Positions 8,538 to 17,186 of a DNA stretch of 64,000 nt are shown here, piece after piece (within the stretch, counting starts at the first letter, position 1; the number at the start of each line of letters is the position of its first letter). The position numbers and the translations under genes were made by a program. The stretch is taken from contig NZ_RJKN01000002.1 in assembly GCF_003751265.1 (NCBI RefSeq), forward strand, positions 521,558 through 585,557, given 5' to 3'. Source of the stretch: Pseudokineococcus lusitanus. Lineage in GTDB: Bacteria > Actinomycetota > Actinomycetes > Actinomycetales > Quadrisphaeraceae. The notes beneath the pieces are model-generated. The model worked only from the letters and a program-made list of their open reading frames with translations, made no database searches and had not been told where the DNA came from.

Positions 8538-8571
8538 CAGGGGTGGTCCGGGCTCGTCCGGGCCACCCCTG
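8538..8571 (+). terminator. Hairpin terminator after ScyD/ScyE copy 2
   Basis: The arms CAGGGGTGG and CCACCCCTG, extended inward by CCGG pairing, form a strong stem 29 bases after the stop codon. Confidence 0.7.
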
Positions 8572-8728
8572 CGGCGTCCCGAGGCGTGGGACGGCTGAGC
8601 CGGACGGGGCTGGTGGGACGAGGGCCTCGTCGACGACGTCGGCCCCGCCTTCCGCGGGATCCTGCGGAACAACACCGTTGTCATTCGACAACCGCTCCCG
8701 CGCAGCCCTTTTCGACCACCCGGACGTC

Positions 8729-8758
8729 TTGTCACCGTCCTGTGACATGACTTACGGT
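8729..8758 (+). promoter_or_regulatory. Probable promoter of the Rpf-like gene
   Basis: TTGTCA (8729-8734) and TACGGT (8753-8758) are separated by 18 nt, a good match to an actinobacterial housekeeping promoter. The spacer and -35 box contain a TGTCAC-N6-GTGACA dyad (8730-8747), a possible operator. A start near 8765 gives a leader of more than 200 nt. Confidence 0.55.
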
Positions 8759-8797
8759 CGCGCGCGTCCTCACCGCCGCCCTCCGGGGCGTCGCGGT

Positions 8798-8819
8798 CCC
8801 CGGCACGGACGTGCCGGGG
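8798..8819 (+). other. Stem-loop in the Rpf leader
   Basis: CCCCGGCACG and CGTGCCGGGG are perfect 10-nt arms around two bases, within the long leader of the Rpf-like gene. It could be an attenuator or an RNA-stability element. It does not match the ydaO/c-di-AMP riboswitch found before some actinobacterial rpf genes. The rest of 8510-9031 shows no gene. Confidence 0.45.
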
Positions 8820-8908
8820 CGGACGGGGCCCGGACGCCGAGACGGCGGCCGTGGTCCGACCGACGACGCGACCGCCCGCGCCCCTCCGCCCGGCGGTCGT
8901 CCACCTGA

Positions 8909-9760
<852 letters not shown>

Positions 9761-9770
9761 CGCAGAGGTG

Positions 9771-9808
9771 ACGAGAGGGGGGCGACCGGTCGGTCGCCCC
9801 CCTCTCGT
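9771..9808 (+). terminator. Strong hairpin terminator after the Rpf-like gene
   Basis: Arms ACGAGAGGGGGGCGACC and GGTCGCCCCCCTCTCGT pair almost perfectly around a four-base loop, 10 bases after the stop codon. Confidence 0.85.
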
Positions 9809-9841
9809 CGTCCGCGCCACCCCCGCACCTGCCCCCCGACG

Positions 9842-9890
9842 TGCGACCTCGTCGGGCTCCCCGGTGACGGGAGCGCCCGAGGAGGTCGCA
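9842..9890. terminator. Long imperfect hairpin, convergent region
   Basis: TGCGACCTC (9842-9850) pairs with GAGGTCGCA (9882-9890). Inside it, TCGGGC pairs with GCCCGA and CCCG with CGGG, giving a 49-nt stem-loop. It lies 25 bases from the CHRD stop codon and probably terminates the minus-strand transcript. No gene is seen in 9761-9915. Confidence 0.6.
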
Positions 9891-9915
9891 GGTCGGGAGG
9901 AGGGGTGGGTCGGCG

Positions 9916-10626
9916 TCAGCCCTGCTGCGCCCCCCGACGCCGCAGGAGGACGACGCCGGCCGCACCGGCCGCGGCGACGGCGACGCCGCCGGCCACGAGC
10001 GCCGCGCTGCCGCCGTCGGCCACCGCACCGGCGCCGGTGTCCGCGCCGCCGACCGGGACGCGCACGAGCTGGCCGCGGACGGCGCCCGGCACGTACTCGG
10101 CGGTGTGGGTGTCGGCCGAGAAGGACGCCGGGTCCTCCTCGAGCTGGGCCAGCGTGAAGCCCTCGCCCGTGTCGTTCCCGTCGGGGCCCTCGATGCCCGT
10201 GGTGAACGGCCCCTGGAGGCAGCCGCTGCTCGTCAGCACGTCGCCGTCGCCCTCGGGGTTCGGGAAGGCGATGCGGGGCGGGCCGCCCTCGCCGGCGGGG
10301 GCCGCGTGGATGTGCGTGGCCGTGCGGGCCGGGCTCTCGTAGGGCGGCTCGACACCGTCGAGCGTGATGTCGTAGCAGATGACGTCCTCGTCGGCGTTGA
10401 CGCGGAACATGAACTCGCCCGTCGCGTCGGGGTCGCCGGGGGCCGGGTTGCCCTCGGCGTCGACGACGTTGCTCCCCACCGCGTCGACCACGAACGCGCT
10501 GGTGAAGGAGTCCGGCTCGGCCACCTGCGTGGCGGAGGCCGGGACGGCGGTGGCGGTGGCGGCCAGCGCGAGGGCGGCGAGAGAGCCACCCGTGGCGGCC
10601 AGGCGGCGGGTCGTCCGTGCGTCCAT
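9916..10626 (-). CDS. Secreted CHRD-domain protein with C-terminal membrane anchor
   Basis: 236 aa. Signal peptide: MDARTTRRLAATGG followed by LAALALAATATAVPASA. The CHRD (chordin-like) domain spans about 38-190, with ICYDITLDGVEPP, THIHAAPAGEGG, CLQGPFTTGI and AEYVPGAVRGQLVRV. A Gly/Ala hydrophobic helix and an RRR tail follow (residues about 205-236), like a sorting or membrane anchor but without an LPxTG motif. It is probably held on the outer face of the membrane. ATG at 10626 with GGAAGG upstream. It diverges from an ECF sigma gene, with a CRP-like site between them. Molecular role is unknown. Confidence 0.82.
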   Translation of the reverse strand: MDARTTRRLAATGGSLAALALAATATAVPASATQVAEPDSFTSAFVVDAVGSNVVDAEGNPAPGDPDATGEFMFRVNADEDVICYDITLDGVEPPYESPARTATHIHAAPAGEGGPPRIAFPNPEGDGDVLTSSGCLQGPFTTGIEGPDGNDTGEGFTLAQLEEDPASFSADTHTAEYVPGAVRGQLVRVPVGGADTGAGAVADGGSAALVAGGVAVAAAGAAGVVLLRRRGAQQG

Positions 10627-10722
10627 GGGGCACCTTCCGACGGGGCGGCCCTCGGTGGCCGCCGTGCACGAGGGGGTACGTCGCCCACCGCCCCCGCGTT
10701 CACGCCGGGCGACCACCACTGC

Positions 10723-10738
10723 TGTGACCCTCGTCACA
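10723..10738. promoter_or_regulatory. CRP/GlxR-like operator (perfect consensus)
   Basis: TGTGACCCTCGTCACA matches TGTGA-N6-TCACA exactly. It lies between the divergent CHRD and ECF sigma genes (gap 10627-10877), about 97 bp from the CHRD start, and could control either. Confidence 0.55.
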
Positions 10739-10877
10739 CCAGCCGACGTGAACGTCGGCGCACCCGCCGACGTACTCCTCCCCGGCGCGTACGGTGCTGG
10801 GCGCGCCCGACCCCCGCCCGGGGGCCCGTCCCCACGGGAGGAGGCGCCGACGTGGCCGAGACGACGACGGAGGTGCC

Positions 10878-11561
10878 GTGGCCTCGCCCTGGCGCCTCGG
10901 CGCGGCCCGTCCCGCGGCCGACGTCCCCGACGCCGCGGCGTCCCGTGCCCCCGCACCGCCGGCCGGCGACGGGCTCGACGTCGCCGCCGCCTTCGACGCC
11001 CACGCGGGCGAGCTCCTCGGCTTCGCCACGTCCGCCCTGGGCGACCGGGCCGCCGCCGAGGACGCCGTCCAGGAGGTCTTCGTCCGGGCCTGGCGCTCGC
11101 GCGAGCGGTACGGCCCCGAGGGCGGCTCCGTGCGCACGTGGCTCTTCGCCATCGCGCGCAACGTCGTCGTCGACGTCCACCGGGCCCGCGCCCGGCGGCC
11201 GCGCCTCGTCGCGGACCCCGACCCGGACCACGGCCCGCTCGCCGACCACGGCGTCGCGCCGGGGGCCGACCCGGCGGCCGCGAGCGTCGACCGCCTGACC
11301 GTGCTCGACGCGCTGGGGGACCTGTCCGCCGCGCACCGCGAGGTGGTGGTCGAGGTCCACCTCGCCGGGACGCCCTACGCGGACCTCGCGGCGCGGACGG
11401 GCGTCCCCGTCGCGACGCTGCGGACGCGCATGTTCCACGCGCTCCGGGCGCTGCGGCGGGCGCTCGACGACCCGCCGGCGGACGACGACGACGGCACCGC
11501 AGCACCGCACGACCGCAGCAGCACGACGACGCAGGGAGGAGGTGGCCGCCGTGGCCGGTGA
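10878..11561 (+). CDS. ECF-type RNA polymerase sigma factor
   Basis: 227 aa. Region 2: AAFDAHAGELLGFATSALGDRAAAEDAVQEVFVRAWRS, followed by GSVRTWLFAIARNVVVDVHRAR, the helix contacting the -10 element. Region 4: LGDLSAAHREVVVEVHLAGTPYADLAARTGVPVATLRTRMFHALRALR, a helix-turn-helix for the -35. There is a proline-rich N-terminal tail and an acidic C-terminal tail. GTG at 10878 is chosen because GGAGG precedes it by four bases; upstream codons in frame are low-complexity Arg. It overlaps the anti-sigma gene by 11 bp, so the pair is co-expressed. Likely released by its anti-sigma in response to an envelope signal. Confidence 0.92.
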   Translation: MASPWRLGAARPAADVPDAAASRAPAPPAGDGLDVAAAFDAHAGELLGFATSALGDRAAAEDAVQEVFVRAWRSRERYGPEGGSVRTWLFAIARNVVVDVHRARARRPRLVADPDPDHGPLADHGVAPGADPAAASVDRLTVLDALGDLSAAHREVVVEVHLAGTPYADLAARTGVPVATLRTRMFHALRALRRALDDPPADDDDGTAAPHDRSSTTTQGGGGRRGR

Positions 11562-12312
11562 CCCGCACGACGACGCGCACGACCCGCACGACCGGGACGA
11601 CGTCGACGAGCGCTCGGCGCTCCTCGCCGCCGCGGCCACCGGCGACCTCGAGCCCGACGAGGCGGAGGCGCTCGAGGAGCTCCTCCGCACCGACCCCACG
11701 GCGTCCGACGAGCTGGCCGGGCTCCTGCGTGTCGCGGCCGCCCTGCCCGCCGCCGGCGCCGGCTGGAGCGCCGTCGAGCCGCCCGCCGCGCTGCGGGCCT
11801 CGGTCCTCGCGGCGACCTCGGGCCGCCGCGACGACGACGAGGCCCTCCCGGACCGCCGCGGCCGGGGCGCGTTGCCCCGCCCCCGGGCCCGGCGCACGGC
11901 CACCCTCCTCGCGGTGGCGGCGGTCGGCGTCGTGCTGGGCGCGGCCGGCGCCGTCGGCGTCGGCGCGGTCCTCGACGCCCCGCCGGAGGGCCCGCCCGGC
12001 ACCCTCGGCGCGGTCGAGGCCGTCACGTGGCGGGGCGAGCCCGAGGGCGTCGACGCGCAGGCGTCCGTCGTCGCGCACACCTGGGGCACCGAGACCGTCG
12101 TCGACGTCACGGGCCTCGACCTGGGCGCGGGCTACGAGCTCGTCGTGCTCGACGCCACCGGTACGGAGGTCGCCTCGGGCGGCTTCGTCGGCGCCGAGGA
12201 CGTGCAGGAGTGCCGCCTCAACGCGCCCGTCCTCCGCGAGGCGGCCGACCGCCTCGAGGTGCGCGACGACGACGGCGCCCTCGTCATGGCGGCGGACCTG
12301 CCGGCGGTCTGA
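11551..12312 (+). CDS. Anti-sigma factor (membrane-anchored, RskA-like)
   Basis: 253 aa. The N-terminal cytoplasmic part (DERSALLAAAATGDLEPDEAEALEELLRTDPTASDELAGL) resembles anti-sigma domains but has no His-x3-Cys-x2-Cys zinc motif. One transmembrane helix (TATLLAVAAVGVVLGAAGAVGVGAVL, about 115-140) is followed by an outer domain of about 110 aa with a beta-sandwich RskA-like pattern (VVDVTGLDLGAGYELVVLDATG). GTG 11551 is preferred: a GGAGGAGG site lies eight bases away, whereas GTG 11542 directly abuts it. It should sequester the ECF factor encoded upstream. Confidence 0.86.
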   Translation: MAGDPHDDAHDPHDRDDVDERSALLAAAATGDLEPDEAEALEELLRTDPTASDELAGLLRVAAALPAAGAGWSAVEPPAALRASVLAATSGRRDDDEALPDRRGRGALPRPRARRTATLLAVAAVGVVLGAAGAVGVGAVLDAPPEGPPGTLGAVEAVTWRGEPEGVDAQASVVAHTWGTETVVDVTGLDLGAGYELVVLDATGTEVASGGFVGAEDVQECRLNAPVLREAADRLEVRDDDGALVMAADLPAV

Positions 12313-12317
12313 GTCCC

Positions 12318-12339
12318 GCCGGCCGGCCTCCCGGCCGGC
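12318..12339. terminator. Bidirectional hairpin terminator
   Basis: GCCGGCCGG and CCGGCCGGC form a 9-bp stem with a CCTC loop, filling the gap between the convergent anti-sigma and usp genes. Confidence 0.65.
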
Positions 12340-12738
12340 TCAGACCTCGCCCGGCTTCACCGCGAGCACGGGCCTCGTCGAGCCGAGCAGGACCCGCTGC
12401 GCCGTGCTGCCGAGCAGCAGCTTCCCCACGGGGGACCGGCGGCGCAGCGCGATGACGACGACGGACGCCGCCACCTCGTCGGCCACCCGCAGCAGCTCCT
12501 CCGCGGCGTCGCCCTCGTGGGCGGCGCGCCGCACCTCCATCGTCACGCCGGCCTCGGCGGCCGCGGCGGCGAGCCGCGCGAGGTCGGCGTCGTCGGCCGC
12601 GTCGGCGCTGACGGGCGCCCCGGCGCGCGGGGTGTTGAGCAGGACGAGCGGCTCGTCGCGCCGGCGGGCCTCGCCGAGGGCGGCGGCGACGGCGGCCTCG
12701 CCCTCGGCGGTCGGCAGGTACCCCACGAGGACGGTCAC
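12340..12738 (-). CDS. Universal stress protein (UspA family)
   Basis: 132 aa. Rossmann-like Usp fold: VTVLVGYLPTAEGEAAVAAALGEA at the N-terminus, ASVVVIALRRRSPVGKLLLGSTAQRVLLGSTRPVLAVKPGEV at the C-terminus. The latter holds the ATP-binding G-x2-G-x9-G(S/T) pattern as GKLLLGSTAQRVLLGST. The GTG start overlaps the tctA stop (GTGA). It is therefore the last gene of the tctCBA-usp operon, an arrangement seen in other tripartite tricarboxylate transporter operons. Its role there is unclear; stress- or energy-linked modulation of transport is possible. Confidence 0.88.
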   Translation of the reverse strand: MTVLVGYLPTAEGEAAVAAALGEARRRDEPLVLLNTPRAGAPVSADAADDADLARLAAAAAEAGVTMEVRRAAHEGDAAEELLRVADEVAASVVVIALRRRSPVGKLLLGSTAQRVLLGSTRPVLAVKPGEV

Positions 12739-14264
12739 ACGTGCTCCTTGACGTCGGGACGACCGGACCGGTCGTCGGAGGGGCGCAGCCGACGGCGCGC
12801 CGCGGTGAGGACCGGCAGCAGCACCACGACGAGGAACGCCACGAGCAGCACCCCGGAGATGGGGCGGGTGAAGAAGCCCGTCGGGTCGCCGTCGAAGAGC
12901 AGCAGCGACCGGCGGAGGTTGCTCTCGAGCAGCGAGCCGAGGACGAAGGCGAGCACCAGCGGCCCGGGCTCGAAGCCGGCCTTCTTCATGAGGTACCCGA
13001 GGACGCCGAAGGCGACGACGAGGCCGATGTCGAAGACGCTGTTGCGCACCGTGTAGACGCCGATCAGCGTGACCATGACGGTGATCGGCGCGAGCAGGGT
13101 GCCGCGCACCCGCAGCACACGGACGAAGATCCCGACCATGGGGATGCTCATGACGAGCAGGAGCACGTTCCCCAGGTACATCGAGTTGACGACGCCCCAG
13201 AACAGCTCGGGGTCCTCGGCGACCAGCCGCGGGCCCGGGGTGACGCCCTGGATGAGCAGCGCGCCGAAGATGACGGCCATCGTCGCGTTGGCGGGGATGC
13301 CGAGCGTCAGCAGCGGGATGAACGACGACGTGGCGGCGGCGTTGTTGGCGGTCTCCGGGCCGGCGACGCCCTCGACCGCCCCCTTGCCGAAGCGCTCGGG
13401 GGTCTTGCTGCGCCGCTTCTCCAGCGCGTAGGCCGCCATCGAGGCGAGCACGGCCCCGCCGCCGGGCAGCAGGCCGAGGACGAAGCCGACGACCGAGCCG
13501 CGGCCGATGGCCCCGCGCGAGGCGCGCAGGTCCTCGCGGCCGGGCCACACCTTCTTCAGCTTCGGCGGCGCCTGGACGCCGCGGTGCCGCTGCTCGAGCG
13601 TGTGGAGGATCTCCCCGAGGCCGAACAGGCCCATGGCGATCGGCACGAAGTCGAGCCCGTCGGCGAGGCTGAGGCTGTCGAAGGTGAAGCGCTCGGCGCC
13701 CGTGAAGCCGTCGCGGCCCACGGTCGCCAGCAGCAGCCCGACGCACGCCGCCACGAGCGCCTTGACCTTGCCGCCGCCGCTGACCGTCGCCACGAGGAGG
13801 ATGCCGAGCATCGCGAGCGCGGTGTACTCCGGCGGCCCGAAGTCGAGGGCGACGGACGCCACGACCGGCGCGAGGAAGGACAGCGCGACGATGGAGATCG
13901 TCCCGCCGACGAAGCTGCCGACGGCGGCGATGCCGAGGGCCGTGCCGGCGCGGCCCTGCCGGGCCATCGCGTAGCCGTCGAAGACGGTGACGACGGAGGA
14001 CGCCTCGCCGGGCAGCCGCAGCAGCACCGAGGTGATGGTCCCGCCGTACTGGGCGCCGTAGAAGATGCCCGCCAGCATGATGATCGCGGTGACCGGCTCG
14101 AGGCCGATGGTCAGCGGCAGGAGCACGGCGATCGTCGCGGCCGGCCCGAGGCCCGGCAGGACGCCGATGAGCATGCCGACGACGACGCCGACGAGGCAGT
14201 AGAGCAGGTTCTGCGGCTCGGCCACGACGGCGAAGCCGTCGAGGACGGGGGCGAGGGAGTCCAC
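12735..14264 (-). CDS. tctA: Tripartite tricarboxylate transporter, large permease TctA
   Basis: 509 aa with about 12 membrane helices. Family signatures: GMLIGVLPGLGPAATIAVLLPLT, GIFYGAQYGGTITSVLLRLPGEASSVVTVFDGYAMARQG, VLGLLPGGGAVLASMAAYALEKR and GVAGPETANNAAATSSFIPLLTLGIPANATMAVIFGALL. TctA is the main membrane subunit of the TTT system and moves a carboxylate delivered by TctC. GTG start at 14264 with GGAGG four bases upstream; a longer upstream open frame is out-of-frame tctB sequence. The neighbouring sugar-acid genes make an aldarate (glucarate/galactarate) a likely substrate; this is inference. Confidence 0.93.
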   Translation of the reverse strand: MDSLAPVLDGFAVVAEPQNLLYCLVGVVVGMLIGVLPGLGPAATIAVLLPLTIGLEPVTAIIMLAGIFYGAQYGGTITSVLLRLPGEASSVVTVFDGYAMARQGRAGTALGIAAVGSFVGGTISIVALSFLAPVVASVALDFGPPEYTALAMLGILLVATVSGGGKVKALVAACVGLLLATVGRDGFTGAERFTFDSLSLADGLDFVPIAMGLFGLGEILHTLEQRHRGVQAPPKLKKVWPGREDLRASRGAIGRGSVVGFVLGLLPGGGAVLASMAAYALEKRRSKTPERFGKGAVEGVAGPETANNAAATSSFIPLLTLGIPANATMAVIFGALLIQGVTPGPRLVAEDPELFWGVVNSMYLGNVLLLVMSIPMVGIFVRVLRVRGTLLAPITVMVTLIGVYTVRNSVFDIGLVVAFGVLGYLMKKAGFEPGPLVLAFVLGSLLESNLRRSLLLFDGDPTGFFTRPISGVLLVAFLVVVLLPVLTAARRRLRPSDDRSGRPDVKEHV

Positions 14265-14332
14265 CGGACCTCCGGGGGGACGGGTGGCCGGTCGCGGGGG
14301 CGACCGGGCACGGGCGGCGGGCGGGGCCCGGC

Positions 14333-14896
14333 TCAGAAGAGGTGGGGCACGGGGACCGAGAGCGCCCCGACGAAGATCGCGTAGAAGGCGGCGACGACGG
14401 CCAGGCTGGCCACGACCGACGTCCGCCAACCCTCGCGCCCGAGGACCCGCATCCACACGAGGCAGAGCAGGACGCCGGGGATCTCGAAGCCGATGCGCCC
14501 CACGAGGAGGGCGAAGGCGACCATCGTCCCCACGCCGAGGAGGACGCCGGTCGAGTGCCGCGTGAAGGCCTCGGCGTCGTGCGTCCGGCGGGCGCCGACG
14601 ACGAGCAGGACGCCGAGGACCGTCACGAGGACGCCGAGGACGAGCGGCCAGGTGCCCGCGTCCGGCTCCTGCGCGCTGCCGGCCCCGAGCCCCCACGACG
14701 CCACGACGGTGGCGACGCCGAGGGCGACGACGACGAGCGCGGCCACGAGGTGGGCCAGCGGCCCGGCCGTCGGCGGCCCCTCCTCCTCGACGGGGAGGGG
14801 GGCTGCCGGCGAGGCGAGCTCCACGGGGTCCGGGACGGGCCCGGGCGCGGCGTCGGGGACGCCCTCGGGGGTGCGGTCGTGCGACGGGGCGCCCAC
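14333..14896 (-). CDS. tctB: Tripartite tricarboxylate transporter, small permease TctB
   Basis: 187 aa. A polar, Pro/Glu-rich N-terminus of about 45 residues precedes four predicted helices: HLVAALVVVALGVATVVASW, TWPLVLGVLVTVLGVLLVVG, TGVLLGVGTMVAFALLVGRI with GFEIPGVLLCLVWMRVLG, and the C-terminal helix ending VGALSVPVPHLF. The DAGTWPLVLG segment is typical of TctB. Start GTG 14896, eight bases after AGGAGG; an alternative GTG overlapping the tctC stop (about 14944) has no ribosome site. Middle gene of tctCBA. Confidence 0.88.
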   Translation of the reverse strand: MGAPSHDRTPEGVPDAAPGPVPDPVELASPAAPLPVEEEGPPTAGPLAHLVAALVVVALGVATVVASWGLGAGSAQEPDAGTWPLVLGVLVTVLGVLLVVGARRTHDAEAFTRHSTGVLLGVGTMVAFALLVGRIGFEIPGVLLCLVWMRVLGREGWRTSVVASLAVVAAFYAIFVGALSVPVPHLF

Positions 14897-14940
14897 GGGC
14901 GTCACCTCCTGCCGGCCGTCGTCGGCCGTCCGGGACGGGC

Positions 14941-15969
14941 TCACTGCTCGCCGAGCTGGATGCCGTACTCCTCCACGAGCCCGCGGTAGCGCTCGAGGTT
15001 GTCCGTCCACTGGGTCACGACCTCGTCGCCGGCCACCTCGTTGGGCACGAGGAGGCGGCTGTCGTTGAACTCCTGGTACCCGCTGTCGGCGAAGGCGGCG
15101 TCGAAGGCCTCCTGCAGGCGGGTGACGACCTCGTCCGGCGTCCCGCCCGGCGCGACGACGGCCCGCGACTGCTGCACCTCGGCGCCGTCGTAGCCGGACT
15201 CGACGGCCGTGGGCACGTCGGGGAGGAACTCGTTGCGCTCGGCGGCGAAGGTGACGAGCGGCACGAGGTCGCCCGCCTCGATCTGCTCGGCGGCCTCGCC
15301 GACCTGGATGGCGGCGACGTCGACCTGGCCGCCGAGGACGGCCGTGAGGGTCGGGGAGCCGCCGTCGAAGGGGACGGCCGTCGCGTCGACGCCGGCCTCG
15401 CCCATGAGGAGGGCGGTCGCGAGCTGGCTGCCCGTGCCGACGCCCGTGGTGCCGTAGTCGACCTGCGGCTGCGCGACGAGGTCCTCGACCGTGGCGATGC
15501 CCGAGTCCGGGGAGGTGACGAGCACGTAGTCGTCCTGCGAGATGCCCGTGACGACGCTGTAGTCGGCGATGTCGACGGCCTCCTCGTCGCCGACGGCGAT
15601 CGGGGTGATGTAGGCCAGGGTGCCGACGAAGGTCATGATCGTCGTGCCGTCGGGGTCCTCGCCGGCGAGCTGGCGGGCCGCGATCGCGCCGTTGGCGCCC
15701 GGCACGTTCTCCACGGAGATCGGCACGCCGAGGTCCTCGGACGCCAGGTCGGCGATCGCGCGGGCGATGACGTCGGTGCTGCCGCCCGGGTCCTGGCCGA
15801 CGAGCATCGTGATGGGGCCGTCGGGGAAGGCCGCCGCGTCGCCGTCGCCGGAGCCGCCCGTCCCCCCACCGGTGCTCCCGCCGACGTTGCCGCCGCAGGC
15901 GCTCAGGGTGATGGCCAGGGCCGAGACCGCGGCGGTCACGGCGGCACGGCGGGCCAGGGTGCGGGTCAT
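14941..15969 (-). CDS. tctC: TctC-type solute-binding lipoprotein
   Basis: 342 aa. Lipoprotein signal: TRTLARRAAVTAAVSALAIT then the lipobox LSAC (Cys about 23), followed by a Gly/Ser linker. The mature part has TctC/Bug-family features: FPDGPITMLVGQDPGGSTDVIARAIADLASEDLGVPISVENVPGANGAIAARQLA, TFVGTLAYITPIAV and VPFDGGSPTLTAVLGGQVDVA. It captures the substrate outside the membrane and hands it to TctAB. ATG 15969 is preceded by GAGGAGG. It diverges from the LysR gene at 16104 across a 134-nt region carrying a dyad, so it is probably LysR-controlled. Confidence 0.92.
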   Translation of the reverse strand: MTRTLARRAAVTAAVSALAITLSACGGNVGGSTGGGTGGSGDGDAAAFPDGPITMLVGQDPGGSTDVIARAIADLASEDLGVPISVENVPGANGAIAARQLAGEDPDGTTIMTFVGTLAYITPIAVGDEEAVDIADYSVVTGISQDDYVLVTSPDSGIATVEDLVAQPQVDYGTTGVGTGSQLATALLMGEAGVDATAVPFDGGSPTLTAVLGGQVDVAAIQVGEAAEQIEAGDLVPLVTFAAERNEFLPDVPTAVESGYDGAEVQQSRAVVAPGGTPDEVVTRLQEAFDAAFADSGYQEFNDSRLLVPNEVAGDEVVTQWTDNLERYRGLVEEYGIQLGEQ

Positions 15970-16053
15970 GTCGTCCTCCTCGTCGAGAGCGTCACGCGGT
16001 GCACGTCGGGAGACGTCGTCGAGCTCCTGGCGCAGGAGGTTAGGCAGCCGCGG

Positions 16054-16083
16054 CGATGCCGGTCCATGTGCGAAACGGCATCG
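16054..16083. promoter_or_regulatory. LysR operator candidate between tctC and lysR-type gene
   Basis: CGATGCCG (16054-16061) and CGGCATCG (16076-16083) are perfect inverted 8-mers with a 14-nt spacer, in the divergent region. The dyad ends six bases before the probable -10 box TACCGT (16089-16094) of the LysR gene, fitting autoregulation. On the other strand, TAACCT (16038-16043) could be the tctC -10 box. Confidence 0.6.
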
Positions 16084-16103
16084 CACGATACCGTCCGCGC
16101 ATC

Positions 16104-17072
16104 ATGCTGAGCCTGGACCAGGTCCGCTGCTTCGTCGCCGTCGCCGAGGAGCTGCACTTCGGCCGCGCCGCGGAGCGCCTGCGGATGACGCAGCCGCCGC
16201 TGAGCCGTGCGGTGCAGAAGCTCGAGCGGTCCGTCGGCGCGCTGCTGCTGGACCGGGACAACCGCGGCGTCCGCCTCACGGCCGCGGGCGAGGTCTTCCT
16301 CGTGGAGGCGCGCCGGCTCCTGGACCTCGCGGACGCCGCTCCCGTGCAGGCCCGCCGGGTCGCCGACGGCAGCCGCGGCACGCTCCGCGTCGGCTTCACC
16401 GCGGCGTCGGCGTACAAGGTGCTCGGGGACCTGCTCGACCGGCTCTCCACGGGCCTGCCGGACCTCGACCTGGAGCTCGTCGAGCTGGTCACCCGCGAGC
16501 AGGTGGCCGCCCTCGCGGGCGGCGAGCTCGACCTCGGGCTCGCCCGTCCGCCCTTCGACCGGACCGCCTTCGCCTCGCGGCTGCTGCGCCGCGAGCGCGT
16601 CCTCGTGGCCCTGCCGCCCGGGCACCCCCTCGCCGCCCCGACGGAGGACGCCGCCCCGGCCGCCCGTCGGGCGCCGGACGGCCCGCCGCTGGAGCCGGAG
16701 CTGCTCGCCGACGAGCGGCTCGTCCTCTACTCGCCGACGCAGGCGCGCTACTTCTACGACCTCGTCGTGGGCCTGGCGCCCGTGCGGCACGAGAACGTCG
16801 TCCACACGGTCAGCCAGGTCCACTCGATGCTCCTGCTCGTGCAGGCCGGGCGCGGCGTCGCGCTCGTCCCCGAGTCGGCCCTGGCCCTCGGCCTCGAGGG
16901 CGTCACGTACCGCGTCCTGCGCACGCGGCGCCCGGAGCCCGTCGAGCTCCACCTCCTGTGGTCGCGCGACGCCACGAATCCGGCGCTGCCGCGCGCCCTC
17001 GAGGTGCTGGCCGGGCCCGCCGCGACCCGACGGGCGTCCGCGACGGCGGCAGGTGGGACGCCTCCGGCGTGA
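16104..17072 (+). CDS. LysR-family regulator of the aldarate locus
   Basis: 322 aa. The N-terminal winged helix (MLSLDQVRCFVAVAEELHFGRAAERLRMTQPPLSRAVQKLERSVGALLLDR) is the canonical LysR HTH. The C-terminal part is a periplasmic-binding-like effector domain (LRVGFTAASAYKVLGDLL; GVALVPESALALGLEGV). ATG 16104 lies nine bases from a TAnnnT box, which suggests leaderless translation. It separates tctCBA (divergent) from the kdgD-led operon (same strand). Matching half-sites occur in both promoter regions, so it probably senses an aldarate or a pathway intermediate and controls both units. The effector is not identifiable from sequence. Confidence 0.92.
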   Translation: MLSLDQVRCFVAVAEELHFGRAAERLRMTQPPLSRAVQKLERSVGALLLDRDNRGVRLTAAGEVFLVEARRLLDLADAAPVQARRVADGSRGTLRVGFTAASAYKVLGDLLDRLSTGLPDLDLELVELVTREQVAALAGGELDLGLARPPFDRTAFASRLLRRERVLVALPPGHPLAAPTEDAAPAARRAPDGPPLEPELLADERLVLYSPTQARYFYDLVVGLAPVRHENVVHTVSQVHSMLLLVQAGRGVALVPESALALGLEGVTYRVLRTRRPEPVELHLLWSRDATNPALPRALEVLAGPAATRRASATAAGGTPPA

Positions 17073-17089
17073 TGCCCTCCGGGTATCAC
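17069..17089. promoter_or_regulatory. LysR operator candidate upstream of kdgD
   Basis: GTGATGCC (17069-17076) and GGTATCAC (17082-17089) form a dyad with one mismatch, sharing the GATGCC half-site with 16054-16083. Another half-site, GGCATCG (17114-17120), follows. Relative to the predicted start (about 17144), the dyad centres near -65, the classical LysR recognition position. Confidence 0.55.
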
Positions 17090-17107
17090 GTCATGCACAT
17101 CTCCTCA

Positions 17108-17137
17108 TGGACAGGCATCGTCGGACGTTCCTACGGT
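17108..17137 (+). promoter_or_regulatory. Probable promoter of the kdgD operon
   Basis: TGGACA (17108-17113) and TACGGT (17132-17137) are separated by 18 nt, one mismatch from TTGACA and a full match to TAnnnT. Confidence 0.55.
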
Positions 17138-17186
17138 GCTCGGACCACGCCGTCGTGAGGCGTGGCACCGACGCCTGGAGGCCCCC

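Noticed and set aside
9768..9915. Small gene in the Rpf-CHRD gap
   Set aside because: The sequence is taken up by two hairpins and the translated products are low complexity with no ribosome site.
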